Assembly: GCF_003074055.1 (NCBI RefSeq)
Contig: NZ_CP029043.1
Span: 5,386,501-5,450,500, forward strand
From: Streptomyces nigra
Lineage (GTDB): Bacteria; Actinomycetota; Actinomycetes; Streptomycetales; Streptomycetaceae
Length of the DNA stretch: 64,000 nt
Direction: 5' to 3'
Positions 34,427 to 42,243 of this stretch are shown here, in pieces (position 1 is the stretch's first letter; each line of letters starts with the position of its first letter). Position numbers and translations under genes: made by a program. Under the pieces are notes generated by a model. It saw only the letters and a list, made by a program, of their open reading frames with translations. It did no database searches and was not told the DNA's origin.

Positions 34427-35008
34427 GTGCCAAGGATTCGAGCGGCCTCCGTGGCCGAGCACCGGTCGATGCAGCGAGCCGCCCTGCTGGACGCGGCTCG
34501 TTCCCTGTTGTCCGAGGGCGGGACGGAGGCGCTGACCTTCCCGGCCCTCGCCGAGCGCACGGGACTCGCGCGCTCCTCCGTGTACGAGTACTTCCGGTCA
34601 CGGGCCGCCGTGGTCGAGGAGCTGTGCGAGGTCGACTTCCCGGTCTGGGCCGCCGAGGTCGAGGCCGCGATGGAACGTGAGACGACCCCCGAGGGCAAGA
34701 TCGAGGCGTATGTGCGCCGCCAGCTGGCCCTGGTGGGGGACCGGCGGCACCGGGCCGTCGTGGCGATCTCCGCCAGCGAGCTGGACGCCGGCGCCCGCGA
34801 GAAGATCCGCGCCGCGCACGGCGGGCTCATCGCGATGATCGTCGAGGCGCTCCGGGACATGGGGCACGCCGAACCCCGGCTGGCCGCGATGCTGCTGCAG
34901 GGCGTCGTCGACGCAGCCGCACGCAGGATCGAACTGGGCGCCGCGGAGGAACCGGCGGCGATCACGGACGCGGCCGTGTCGATGGCGCTGCGAGGCGTGC
35001 GGGGCTGA
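34427..35008 (+). CDS. TetR family transcriptional regulator
   Basis: 193 residues. The N-terminal helix-turn-helix reads AALLDAARSLLSEGGTEALTFPALAERTGLARSSVYEYFRSRAAVVEEL (about residues 18-65), a textbook TetR DNA-binding domain. The C-terminal helical domain would bind an unknown ligand. It probably has a leaderless start at the GTG. Its 3' end overlaps the tail of the convergent M23 reading frame by 47 bases. No obvious target gene lies beside it other than whiG and the M23 gene. Confidence 0.9.
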   Translation: MPRIRAASVAEHRSMQRAALLDAARSLLSEGGTEALTFPALAERTGLARSSVYEYFRSRAAVVEELCEVDFPVWAAEVEAAMERETTPEGKIEAYVRRQLALVGDRRHRAVVAISASELDAGAREKIRAAHGGLIAMIVEALRDMGHAEPRLAAMLLQGVVDAAARRIELGAAEEPAAITDAAVSMALRGVRG

Positions 35009-35759
35009 GGGGCTCCGGGCTGAGGTGGAGGAGGCGTAGCGACGAGCTTTCGCGGCGCCTCTGGGGCCCCCTCCCTCCCCCCTCCCCCCTCCCACCCCGC
35101 CCCCAAGTGAAATGCCGCCCGCCCGGGGACCCTCGCCTACCCCCGGGCACCCCCACCCCCCACACCGGCAGCAACCGTGTCGGCCCGTTGAGAAGCCAGG
35201 GCGGCAGAAGCGACAAGGGATTCACATAGGCATCCCCCCGCCGCAGCCCCCAGTGGACGCACGGCGCCACGCAATGCGACCCCGACGCCTCCACGACTCC
35301 GACGACGTCACCCGCCCCCACCTCGTCGCCCTTCGCCACGGACGCCCGCACGGGCTCGTACGTCGTCCGCAGGGGTGGATCCCCCGTCCCGGCGATCTCC
35401 ACCGACACCACACCCCTGCCGGCCACCCGCCCCGCGAAGGACACCCGTCCGGCCGCAACGGCCCGGACCGGTGTGCCGGCCGGCGCCGCCAGGTCCACGC
35501 CCCGGTGGCCTCGGCCGTACGCCGTCGCCGGGGGTTCCCAGGCGCGCAGGACCGGCGGGCGTGAGCCCACGGGCCAGGCCCGCCCGAGTCTCGGAACGTC
35601 GGGGCCGGCGTCCGGGTCGGCGCCCGGCGCCGCACGCACCTCCACGGCGGTCGGCGTCAGGTCCGGTACCGGTGCCAGGAGGGCGGTGGCCGTCAGCAGG
35701 AGCAGCAGGGTCACGCGCCCCGAGATCCTCGCCGCTGTCTCGTATCGCTTCTGTCGCAT
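34962..35759 (-). CDS. secreted M23 (LytM-like) peptidase-fold protein
   Basis: 265 residues from the ATG at 35759. A basic N-terminus and hydrophobic core (SGRVTLLLLLTATALLA) form a signal peptide. The M23 domain has HRGVDLAAPAGTPVRAVAAG, with the H and D zinc ligands, VAKGDEVGAGDVVGVVEASG, and CVHWGLRRGDAYVNPLSLLPP, where the usual HxH has become VxH-type (CVH), so zinc binding may be partial. After about residue 195 the frame runs through a Gly/Arg/Pro-rich tail encoded by a G-tract and overlaps the TetR gene; the functional protein probably ends earlier or has lost its stop. It is divergent from rpsB. Confidence 0.8.
   Translation of the reverse strand: MRQKRYETAARISGRVTLLLLLTATALLAPVPDLTPTAVEVRAAPGADPDAGPDVPRLGRAWPVGSRPPVLRAWEPPATAYGRGHRGVDLAAPAGTPVRAVAAGRVSFAGRVAGRGVVSVEIAGTGDPPLRTTYEPVRASVAKGDEVGAGDVVGVVEASGSHCVAPCVHWGLRRGDAYVNPLSLLPPWLLNGPTRLLPVWGVGVPGGRRGSPGGRHFTWGRGGRGEGGGRGPQRRRESSSLRLLHLSPEPLSPARLAAPSTRPRP
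35067..35104. repeat. C/G homopurine-homopyrimidine tract with G-quadruplex potential
   Basis: A C-rich run with blocks of 5, 3, 6, 6, 3, 4 and 5 Cs separated by single bases. The reverse strand, which is coding for the M23 gene, carries seven G-runs and should fold as a G-quadruplex. It lies where the TetR and M23 genes converge. Confidence 0.75.
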
Positions 35760-35800
35760 GTCCGAACGGTGCCGCAATCCCGCCGATCATGGCCGGGATC

Positions 35801-35827
35801 TGTGGATAAGTCCCGTGCTGTGGACAG
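35801..35827. promoter_or_regulatory. pair of DnaA-box matches upstream of rpsB
   Basis: On the reverse strand, 35801-35809 reads TTATCCACA (exact classical DnaA box) and 35819-35827 reads CTGTCCACA (one mismatch to TTGTCCACA). They have the same orientation and are 18 bases apart, about one and three-quarter helical turns. They lie just upstream of the rpsB -10 candidate at 35857. Confidence 0.5.
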
Positions 35828-35856
35828 CGGCGTCACCCGGGGGCTCCCGGGTCCCG

Positions 35857-35862
35857 TACACT
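35857..35862 (+). promoter_or_regulatory. -10 element of the rpsB promoter
   Basis: TACACT, giving an inferred transcript start near 35869 and a leader of about 160 bases. No good -35 is seen, and an ACCCGGG/CCCGGGT inverted repeat lies just upstream. Confidence 0.4.
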
Positions 35863-36029
35863 TCTTCTGGCGATCCGGGTCACCGGGTCGACTTCGCACG
35901 CCCCGACATCGCACCGGAGACGGTCGGTGTCAGCGCCCCTCGGTCCTTTGCGGCACGGCGCACGCGGGCGTCAGGCGCGGGAGCCGTCCGGTCCCCGCGG
36001 CACAACCGAGAACCAAGGAGAACACGGCC

Positions 36030-36923
36030 ATGGCCGTCGTCACGATGCGGGAGCTGCTGGAGAGCGGCGTCCACTTCGGTCACCAGACCCGTCGTTGGAA
36101 CCCGAAGATGAAGCGCTTCATCTTCACGGAGCGCAACGGCATCTACATCATCGACCTGCTCCAGTCGCTGTCGTACATCGACCGCGCCTACGAGTTCGTC
36201 AAGGAGACCGTCGCCCACGGCGGCACGGTCATGTTCGTCGGCACGAAGAAGCAGGCGCAGGAGGCGATCGCCGAGCAGGCGACCCGCGTCGGCATGCCCT
36301 ACGTGAACCAGCGCTGGCTGGGCGGCATGCTCACCAACTTCTCGACCGTCTACAAGCGTCTGCAGCGCCTCAAGGAGCTCGAGCAGATCGACTTCGAGGA
36401 TGTGGCCGCGTCCGGCCTCACCAAGAAGGAGCTGCTCGTCCTCTCCCGCGAGAAGGCCAAGCTGGAGAAGACCCTCGGCGGTATCCGCGAAATGCAGAAG
36501 GTGCCCAGCGCCGTCTGGATCGTGGACACCAAGAAGGAGCACATCGCGGTCGGTGAGGCCCGGAAGCTCAACATTCCGGTCGTCGCCATCCTCGACACCA
36601 ACTGCGACCCCGACGAGGTCGACTACAAGATCCCGGGCAACGACGACGCGATCCGCTCCGTCACCCTGCTCACCCGCGTGATCGCCGACGCCGTCGCCGA
36701 GGGCCTCATCGCCCGCAGCGGTGTCGCCACCGAGGGCAAGGGCGAGAAGGCCGCCGGCGAGCCGCTGGCCGAGTGGGAGCGCGACCTGCTCGAGGGCGAG
36801 AAGAAGGCCGACGAGGCTCCGGCCGCCGCCGAGACCCCGGCTGCGGAGGCCCCGGCCGCCGAGGCCCCCGCTGCGGAGGCTCCGGCCGCCGACGCTCCGG
36901 CCGCCGAGGGCGAGCAGGCCTGA
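36030..36923 (+). CDS. rpsB: 30S ribosomal protein S2
   Basis: 297 residues. The S2 core (VVTMRELLESGVHFGHQTRRWNPKM, NQRWLGGMLTNFSTV, DTKKEHIAVGEARKLNIPVVAI, DTNCDPDEVDY) is complete to about residue 230. The C-terminal 45 residues are an Ala/Pro/Glu low-complexity tail with an AEAPA repeat, common in actinobacteria. The ATG follows an AAGGAG ribosome site. It is the first gene of rpsB-tsf-pyrH-frr-cdsA. Confidence 0.97.
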   Translation: MAVVTMRELLESGVHFGHQTRRWNPKMKRFIFTERNGIYIIDLLQSLSYIDRAYEFVKETVAHGGTVMFVGTKKQAQEAIAEQATRVGMPYVNQRWLGGMLTNFSTVYKRLQRLKELEQIDFEDVAASGLTKKELLVLSREKAKLEKTLGGIREMQKVPSAVWIVDTKKEHIAVGEARKLNIPVVAILDTNCDPDEVDYKIPGNDDAIRSVTLLTRVIADAVAEGLIARSGVATEGKGEKAAGEPLAEWERDLLEGEKKADEAPAAAETPAAEAPAAEAPAAEAPAADAPAAEGEQA

Positions 36924-36937
36924 CACCGTCAGCGTTG

Positions 36938-36998
36938 ACGGCGGGAGCGGTACTGGATCCCACGGCCTCCGTGCCGCGGTGACACCCGCTCCCGCCGT
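36938..36998 (+). terminator. terminator or attenuator between rpsB and tsf
   Basis: A perfect 13-bp stem (ACGGCGGGAGCGG with CCGCTCCCGCCGT) encloses a 35-base loop that contains its own small hairpin CACGG-CCT-CCGTG (36961-36973). It begins 15 bases after the rpsB stop. It probably reduces read-through to tsf. Confidence 0.7.
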
Positions 36999-37102
36999 TC
37001 ACCTGTAGGTCGACGGAAGGTCCGCGGCCCCGGCTAGTCCATGGAAGCCGCAGACCCCGTCGTTCTTCGATCTTCCAGACTTCCAGAAAGATTCACAGAC
37101 TC

Positions 37103-37939
37103 ATGGCGAACTACACCGGCGCTGACGTCAAGAAGCTCCGCGAGCTCACCGGCGCCGGCATGATGGACTGCAAGAAGGCGCTGGACGAGGCCGAGGGCAA
37201 CGTCGAGAAGGCCGTCGAGGCGCTCCGCATCAAGGGCCAGAAGGGCGTCGCCAAGCGCGAGGGCCGCTCCGCCGAGAACGGCGCCGTGGTCTCGATCATC
37301 GCCGACGACAACTCCTCCGGTGTCCTCGTCGAGCTGAAGTGCGAGACGGACTTCGTCGCCAAGGGCGAGAAGTTCCAGGCCGTGGCCAACGCCATCGCCG
37401 AGCACGTCGCCAAGACCTCCCCGGCCGACATCGAGGCCCTGCTCGCCTCCGAGATCGAGCCCGGCAAGACCGTCCAGGCGTTCGTGGACGAGGCCAACGC
37501 CAACCTGGGCGAGAAGATCGTCCTGGACCGCTTCGCGCAGTTCGGCGACGGCTACGTCACGGCGTACATGCACCGCACGATGCCCGACCTGCCCCCGCAG
37601 ATCGGTGTCCTCGTCGAGCTCGACAAGCCGAACGCCGAGATCGCCAAGGGCGTCGCCCAGCACATCGCCGCCTTCGCGCCGAAGTACCTCTCCAAGGAGG
37701 ACGTGCCGGCCGACGTCGTCGAGTCCGAGCGTCGCGTCGCCGAGGAGACCACCCGCGCCGAGGGCAAGCCCGAGGCCGCCCTGCCGAAGATCGTCGAGGG
37801 TCGCCTCAACGGCTTCTTCAAGGACGCCACGCTGCTCGGTCAGCCGTACGCGCTCGACAACAAGAAGTCCGTCCAGAAGATCCTGGACGAGGCCGGTGTC
37901 ACCCTGAAGCGCTTCACGCGCATCAAGGTCGGCATCTGA
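37103..37939 (+). CDS. tsf: elongation factor Ts
   Basis: 278-residue EF-Ts, the nucleotide exchange factor for EF-Tu. The N-terminal UBA-like domain (TGADVKKLRELTGAGMMDCKKALDEA) and the core signature LKCETDFVAKGEKFQ, close to the classic CETDFVA motif, are intact. It starts after a weak purine-rich ribosome site (AGAAAG). Downstream, a hairpin separates it from pyrH. Confidence 0.97.
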   Translation: MANYTGADVKKLRELTGAGMMDCKKALDEAEGNVEKAVEALRIKGQKGVAKREGRSAENGAVVSIIADDNSSGVLVELKCETDFVAKGEKFQAVANAIAEHVAKTSPADIEALLASEIEPGKTVQAFVDEANANLGEKIVLDRFAQFGDGYVTAYMHRTMPDLPPQIGVLVELDKPNAEIAKGVAQHIAAFAPKYLSKEDVPADVVESERRVAEETTRAEGKPEAALPKIVEGRLNGFFKDATLLGQPYALDNKKSVQKILDEAGVTLKRFTRIKVGI

Positions 37940-38045
37940 GTCCGTACCGCGCTCGACGCCCCGTCCCTATAGGGTCGAAGGCAGTCGATGGCGGACGCCG
38001 CCACCGCGCTCGCGCGGCTGACGGACGACAGCAGATCTGACGAGG

Positions 38046-38095
38046 AGGCCATTGCCGCGCATGGGATGCGAAACACACCCCACCGGCAATGGCCT
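38046..38095 (+). terminator. nested-hairpin terminator between tsf and pyrH
   Basis: An outer 12-bp stem (AGGCCATTGCCG with CGGCAATGGCCT) encloses an inner hairpin CGCAT-GGG-ATGCG and is followed by TCTTC. It covers an upstream in-frame ATG at 38089 and so argues against that start for pyrH. It may be a terminator for tsf or an attenuator for pyrH. A -10-like TAGGGT lies at 37970-37975. Confidence 0.65.
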
Positions 38096-38133
38096 TCTTC
38101 GCATGTGCACCCAGTAACAAAGGCGGGATCTCG

Positions 38134-38892
38134 ATGACCACCAAGGCCCAGAAGAGCGACGACGGCAAAGTACACGGCCGGTTTCTGCTGAAGCTGTCAG
38201 GAGAGGCCTTCTCCGGCGGCGGGGGACTCGGTGTCGACCCGGACGTGGTGCACAAGATCGCACGTGAGATCGCGGCCGTCGTACGCGACGGCGCGGAGAT
38301 CGCCGTCGTCATCGGCGGCGGCAACTTCTTCCGTGGTGCCGAACTGCAGCAGCGCGGCATGGACCGCGCGCGCTCCGACTACATGGGCATGCTCGGAACC
38401 GTGATGAACTGCCTCGCCCTCCAGGACTTCCTGGAGAAGGAGGGCATCGACAGCCGGGTCCAGACCGCCATCACCATGGGTCAGGTCGCCGAGCCGTACA
38501 TCCCGCTGCGCGCCGTGCGGCACCTGGAGAAGGGCCGCGTGGTCATCTTCGGCGCCGGTATGGGCATGCCGTACTTCTCCACCGACACCACCGCCGCGCA
38601 GCGCGCCCTGGAGATCGACGCCGAGGCGCTGCTGATGGGCAAGAACGGCGTCGACGGGGTCTACGACTCCGACCCGAAGACCAACCCGGACGCCGTCAAG
38701 TTCGACTCCCTCGGATACGGCGAGGTCATCACCCGGGACCTCAAGGTCGCCGACGCCACGGCGATCACTCTGTGCCGCGACAACAAGCTCCCGATCCTCG
38801 TCTTCGAGCTTCTGGCGGAGGGCAATATCGCCCGTGCCGTCAAGGGTGAGAAGATCGGCACGCTGGTGGGTGAGCAGGGAGGTCGGGGCTGA
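38134..38892 (+). CDS. pyrH: UMP kinase PyrH
   Basis: A 252-residue bacterial hexameric UMP kinase that makes UDP from UMP and ATP. The amino-acid kinase fold motifs are LLKLSGEAF, VIGGGNFFRG, DSRVQTAITMGQVAEPY and GKNGVDGVYDSDPK. The start is taken as the ATG at 38134 (MTTKAQKSDDG) because AGGCGGG precedes it and the earlier ATG lies within a hairpin. frr begins 168 bases after its stop. Confidence 0.96.
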   Translation: MTTKAQKSDDGKVHGRFLLKLSGEAFSGGGGLGVDPDVVHKIAREIAAVVRDGAEIAVVIGGGNFFRGAELQQRGMDRARSDYMGMLGTVMNCLALQDFLEKEGIDSRVQTAITMGQVAEPYIPLRAVRHLEKGRVVIFGAGMGMPYFSTDTTAAQRALEIDAEALLMGKNGVDGVYDSDPKTNPDAVKFDSLGYGEVITRDLKVADATAITLCRDNKLPILVFELLAEGNIARAVKGEKIGTLVGEQGGRG

Positions 38893-39060
38893 CGCTCCGA
38901 CGCCGATCCGTCCGGGGGACGGACGGGACGGACCCTGGCCGGGGGATGGACAATGTCCTGCCGGTCGGGAACCGTGCAGGAAGAAGACGCGACGCAGCCG
39001 GCCGCCGCCCCCACAGGAACCGCAGCCGGGCCTTTCACTCAAGACACGCAGGAGCAAGTG

Positions 39061-39618
39061 GTGATCGAAGAGACCCTCCTCGAGGCCGAGGAGAAGATGG
39101 AGAAGGCCGTCGTGGTCGCCAAGGAGGACTTCGCCGCGATCCGCACCGGCCGTGCGCACCCGGCGATGTTCAACAAGATCGTGGCCGACTACTACGGTGC
39201 GCCGACGCCGATCAACCAGCTGGCCTCGTTCTCCGTGCCGGAGCCGCGCATGGCGGTCGTCACCCCGTTCGACAAGAGCGCGCTGCGCAACATCGAGCAG
39301 GCGATCCGCGACTCCGACCTGGGCGTCAACCCGAGCAACGACGGCAACATCATCCGTGTGGTGTTCCCCGAGCTCACCGAGGAGCGCCGCCGCGAGTACA
39401 TCAAGGTCGCCAAGGGCAAGGGCGAGGACGCGAAGGTGTCCATCCGCTCCGTCCGCCGCAAGGCCAAGGACGCCATCGACAAGCTGATCAAGGACGGCGA
39501 GATCGGTGAGGACGAGGGCCGGCGTGCGGAGAAGGAGCTCGACGACACCACCCACAAGTACGTCGCTCAGGTGGACGAGCTGCTGAAGCACAAGGAAGCC
39601 GAGCTGCTCGAGGTCTGA
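39061..39618 (+). CDS. frr: ribosome recycling factor
   Basis: 185 residues, the standard length, from the GTG at 39061 with a CAGGAG ribosome site. It splits post-termination ribosomes with EF-G. The motifs FAAIRTGRAHPAMFNKI, YYGAPTPINQLASFSVPEPR and the RREYIKVAKGKGEDAKVSIRSVRR hinge region are intact. The final TGA overlaps the cdsA ATG by one base. Confidence 0.97.
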   Translation: MIEETLLEAEEKMEKAVVVAKEDFAAIRTGRAHPAMFNKIVADYYGAPTPINQLASFSVPEPRMAVVTPFDKSALRNIEQAIRDSDLGVNPSNDGNIIRVVFPELTEERRREYIKVAKGKGEDAKVSIRSVRRKAKDAIDKLIKDGEIGEDEGRRAEKELDDTTHKYVAQVDELLKHKEAELLEV

Positions 39619-40778
39619 TGAACGACTCTTCCTGGGGCGCGCCGACCGGGGCCGGGCAGGCCGGGTACTGGGGGCCCGACGATCGAGGACCTGTCCAAGG
39701 GGCCGACCCGGCGGGTCCCGCGTACGATGCGCCTCAGGCGCAGCAGACTCGCCCCATGCCCATCGTGCCCGACGAACCCGCGTACGGCGGAGACCAGGAT
39801 GACGACCGGGGGGCCGCTCGGCTGAGCGGCCCCTTGTTCCGCGAACAACCGCCGCAGGCGCGGCCTCACCACACGCCGCAGGCGCAGCCGTTCCCGGCCG
39901 CCACACCGCAGAATCCGGAGCCCATGCCCGACGCCTCGCAGCCGGCGCCCCCGCCGCAGAAGAAGAGCGCGGGACGCGACCTGACCGCTGCCATAGGGGT
40001 CGGCGTCGGGCTCGGTGTGGTGATCGTGGCGTCGCTGTTCGTCGTCAAGGCCGTGTTCGTCGGTGTGGTCGCGGTGGCCGTGGTCGTGGGCCTGTGGGAG
40101 CTCACGAAGCGGCTGGAGGAGCGCAAGGGCATCCGGGCGCCGCTCGTCCCGCTGGCCGTCGGCGGCGCCGCGATGGTGGTCGCCGGGTATGTGCGGGGTG
40201 CCGAGGGCGCCTGGGTGGCTATGGCGCTGACCGCGCTGGCCGTCCTGGTCTGGCGGATGACGGAGCCGCCCGAGGACTATCTGCGGGACGTCACGGCGGG
40301 CGTGTTCGCCGCGTTCTACGTGCCGTTCCTCGCCACGTTCGTCACGATGATGCTGACCGCGGACGACGGGGCGTGGCGCGTCCTGACGTTCCTGCTGCTG
40401 ACGGTCGTCAGCGACACCGGCGCGTACGCCATCGGCTGGCGCTTCGGCCGGACCAAGCTGGCGCCGCGCATCAGCCCCGGCAAGACCCGTGAGGGCCTGC
40501 TGGGCGCGGTGAGCTTCGCGATGGTGGCGGGCGCGCTGTGCATGCAGTTCCTGATCGACGACGGCCAGTGGTGGCAGGGCCTGCTCCTGGGCCTCGCGGT
40601 GGCGGCCAGCGCCACGCTGGGCGACCTCGGCGAGTCGATGATCAAGCGCGACCTGGGCATCAAGGACATGGGCAGCCTGCTGCCGGGCCACGGCGGCATC
40701 ATGGACCGCCTGGACTCCCTCCTGCCGACGGCCCCGGTGGTGTGGCTGCTGCTGGTGCTGTTCGTGGGCTCGAGCTGA
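39618..40778 (+). CDS. cdsA: phosphatidate cytidylyltransferase CdsA
   Basis: A 386-residue integral membrane enzyme that makes CDP-diacylglycerol from phosphatidate and CTP. The first 115 residues are a Pro/Gln/Asp-rich cytoplasmic extension common in actinobacteria. About eight transmembrane helices follow. The family signature GESMIKRDLGIKDMGSLLPGHGGIMDRLDS is near the C-terminus. It is translationally coupled to frr and ends the operon at a very strong terminator. Confidence 0.95.
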   Translation: MNDSSWGAPTGAGQAGYWGPDDRGPVQGADPAGPAYDAPQAQQTRPMPIVPDEPAYGGDQDDDRGAARLSGPLFREQPPQARPHHTPQAQPFPAATPQNPEPMPDASQPAPPPQKKSAGRDLTAAIGVGVGLGVVIVASLFVVKAVFVGVVAVAVVVGLWELTKRLEERKGIRAPLVPLAVGGAAMVVAGYVRGAEGAWVAMALTALAVLVWRMTEPPEDYLRDVTAGVFAAFYVPFLATFVTMMLTADDGAWRVLTFLLLTVVSDTGAYAIGWRFGRTKLAPRISPGKTREGLLGAVSFAMVAGALCMQFLIDDGQWWQGLLLGLAVAASATLGDLGESMIKRDLGIKDMGSLLPGHGGIMDRLDSLLPTAPVVWLLLVLFVGSS

Positions 40779-40795
40779 CCGAACGCGACGCGTGA

Positions 40796-40840
40796 CCACG
40801 AGGAAGCCCCCGCTTCTGAAGAGCGGGGGCTTCCTTGTGG
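40796..40840 (+). terminator. strong terminator of the rpsB-cdsA operon
   Basis: A perfect 13-bp stem (GGAAGCCCCCGCT with AGCGGGGGCTTCC) is extended by about six further pairs (CCACGA with TTGTGG, one wobble), around a 7-base loop. It starts 18 bases after the cdsA stop and marks the left edge of the accessory insert. Confidence 0.9.
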
Positions 40841-41374
40841 TGAGGTCTTACTCCTCCGGTTCCCAGGCGCGCAGCAGGCCGAGGGGCCCAGGCTGCGCTC
40901 CGCTCCGCCGGGCGCGCTTCCCGGCTCTGGCTGCGCCCGCGCTCCTGCTTTCGGCCCGCTCGGCGCTGCCGCCGCCGACGCGCGCCCACAGGTGGACAGG
41001 CCGGTAGGTATGAGTCGATCACCGCATAGAGCGGCCTACGGTCAAGACGATGCCTCCGGCGGGGGATCGGCCGGCACCGGGGTGGAGGGGGCGCCGTTCC
41101 CGACTGCGAGTCCGTAGTGGCGTGCGCGGGGTGCTCCCATCCCGCACACCATCGACCCAGGCAGAGCCGAGCAGACGCGGCCCCTGAGGTCCAGGCCGTT
41201 CGTACGGTGGCGCGCTCCACCTGGACGCCAGGAACCACGCCCGCTCCACGGCGTACGGGATGGGAGGTGGGGAGAGTGGTGGATGAGGTAGCAGCAGGTC
41301 CGCAGAGGATCTACGGGCGGGCCTACAGAGCCCATGCAGTCAGGTGTCCCAGGACCTCAAGTCCCCTCACAGGC
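40841..41374. other. 534-bp region with no supported gene
   Basis: Short open frames exist on both strands, but none has a ribosome site, a recognisable protein or a consistent third-position GC pattern. The left half is extremely GC-rich and low in complexity. The right half (about 41000-41340) has more balanced composition and looks like decayed coding sequence of unknown origin. No transposase or integrase motif could be read. Confidence 0.5.
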
Positions 41375-41390
41375 AGGTAGGGTCCTACCT
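41375..41390. promoter_or_regulatory. 16-bp palindrome overlapping a -10 element
   Basis: AGGTAGG-GT-CCTACCT is a perfect 7-bp inverted repeat. It contains TAGGGT (41378-41383), a good Streptomyces -10, about 30 bases before the lipoprotein start. A repressor bound here would block that promoter. Confidence 0.5.
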
Positions 41391-41412
41391 CACTTCAGCA
41401 GATGGGGGCCCG

Positions 41413-41928
41413 GTGGCACATACGATGGCATCGCCCCGGCGTCGGATACGCGCCGTGGTTGCTCTGGCCGGGCTGATGGCCGCCGGGTGTGGTCCGCCGG
41501 ACCACCCCCTGATCGCCGTCTACTCGACGCAGGGGGGCGAGGTCCGGGTCCGGCTGCGGCCGTGCCCGGGGTCGGCGGTCACCTCGGTGAAGGTCATCCG
41601 CCTGGGCGGGGAGCCGTCCGGCAAGGCCGCGCCCCCCGGGCTGGACTACTGGCTGGGCGCGCCGCCGAAGCCCATGAAGGGGGAGCAGGACCTCGACCTG
41701 TCCTCCCTGCCCGCGGACTGGCGGGCTCGGCAGAAGGGGACCGGCGGACTGACCGCGGGAAGGTACACGCTGAGGTTCACCTCGGGGCACCGCAACAGCG
41801 TCGACTACCGCGGAGAGACCACGTTCCGCCCGGCGGACCTCAATAAGCTCGGGCCCGGCGAGGTCCTGACCGGCGGCAAGGTCATGTCCCTGAAGGAGTT
41901 CAGGAAGAAAGCAGACGAATCCTGCTGA
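41413..41928 (+). CDS. putative lipoprotein
   Basis: 171 residues from the GTG at 41413 (GGGGG ribosome site 7 bases before), or 167 from the ATG at 41425. A basic stretch (SPRRRIR) and a hydrophobic segment end in a lipobox-like LMAAGC, so the mature protein should be membrane-anchored by Cys. The mature part (YSTQGGEVRVRLRPCPGSAVTSVKVIRL, then GRYTLRFTSGHRNSVDYRGETTFRP) looks like a beta-rich domain with one further Cys in the core. No family is recognised. It sits in the accessory insert behind a palindrome and before a terminator, and so is a single-gene unit. Confidence 0.65.
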   Translation: MAHTMASPRRRIRAVVALAGLMAAGCGPPDHPLIAVYSTQGGEVRVRLRPCPGSAVTSVKVIRLGGEPSGKAAPPGLDYWLGAPPKPMKGEQDLDLSSLPADWRARQKGTGGLTAGRYTLRFTSGHRNSVDYRGETTFRPADLNKLGPGEVLTGGKVMSLKEFRKKADESC

Positions 41929-41940
41929 GCGGGAACGCGA

Positions 41941-41970
41941 GAACCCGGGGTCCAGAGGAACCCCGGGTTC
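41941..41970 (+). terminator. terminator after the lipoprotein gene
   Basis: A perfect 11-bp stem (GAACCCGGGGT with ACCCCGGGTTC) and an 8-base loop, 13 bases past the stop. It is convergent with the small gene on the reverse strand, so it may work in both directions. Confidence 0.75.
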
Positions 41971-41979
41971 CTGTGTTCG

Positions 41980-42243
41980 CTACGCGTTGACCGAGTCCTC
42001 GGCCTCGCTCTCCTCCTCGGAATCCGACTCCGAGCCAAGACCCTGGGCCGACTCCTGTGCAGTCTCCTCGGCCGCCCCGCGCGGCGAGGGGATCTCCGCG
42101 GCGAGGCGGGACTCCATGCGCACCCGGCTCTCGTCCGCCTCGGCGCACAGCGCCGCGGTCGCCTCGTCCGCTGCCCGGGCGGCTCGATGAACAGCCCGGC
42201 GGATCTCTGAGGAACCAGACACACTCCCTTCTGGCATCCACAT
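41980..42243 (-). CDS. small acidic hypothetical protein
   Basis: Up to 87 residues. An N-terminal helix rich in Ala and Arg (EIRRAVHRAARAADEATAALCAEADESR) is followed by a strongly acidic Ser/Glu/Asp tail (SESDSEEESEAED). No family is recognised. Starts at the ATG at 42243 or 42237 lack a ribosome site, and a GTG six codons in is preceded by AAGGGAG. Composition is gene-like but the evidence is limited. Confidence 0.4.
   Translation of the reverse strand: MWMPEGSVSGSSEIRRAVHRAARAADEATAALCAEADESRVRMESRLAAEIPSPRGAAEETAQESAQGLGSESDSEEESEAEDSVNA

Noticed and set aside
36820..36912. Repeats at the rpsB 3' end, considered as a possible repeat array
   Set aside because: They are codon-level repeats of the Ala/Pro/Glu tail of S2, in frame and without spacers; not CRISPR.
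38089..38133. Upstream ATG for pyrH adding 15 residues
   Set aside because: It lies inside the nested terminator hairpin and lacks a ribosome site; the ATG at 38134 has one and matches the family length.
40792..41007. 71-residue forward frame after cdsA
   Set aside because: Its first codons lie in the cdsA terminator stem, and the rest is low-complexity Arg/Pro/Ala.
41042..41335. Reverse-strand frame resembling a decayed gene, tested as a transposase remnant
   Set aside because: No DDE or HNH motif, inverted repeat or target duplication could be read.
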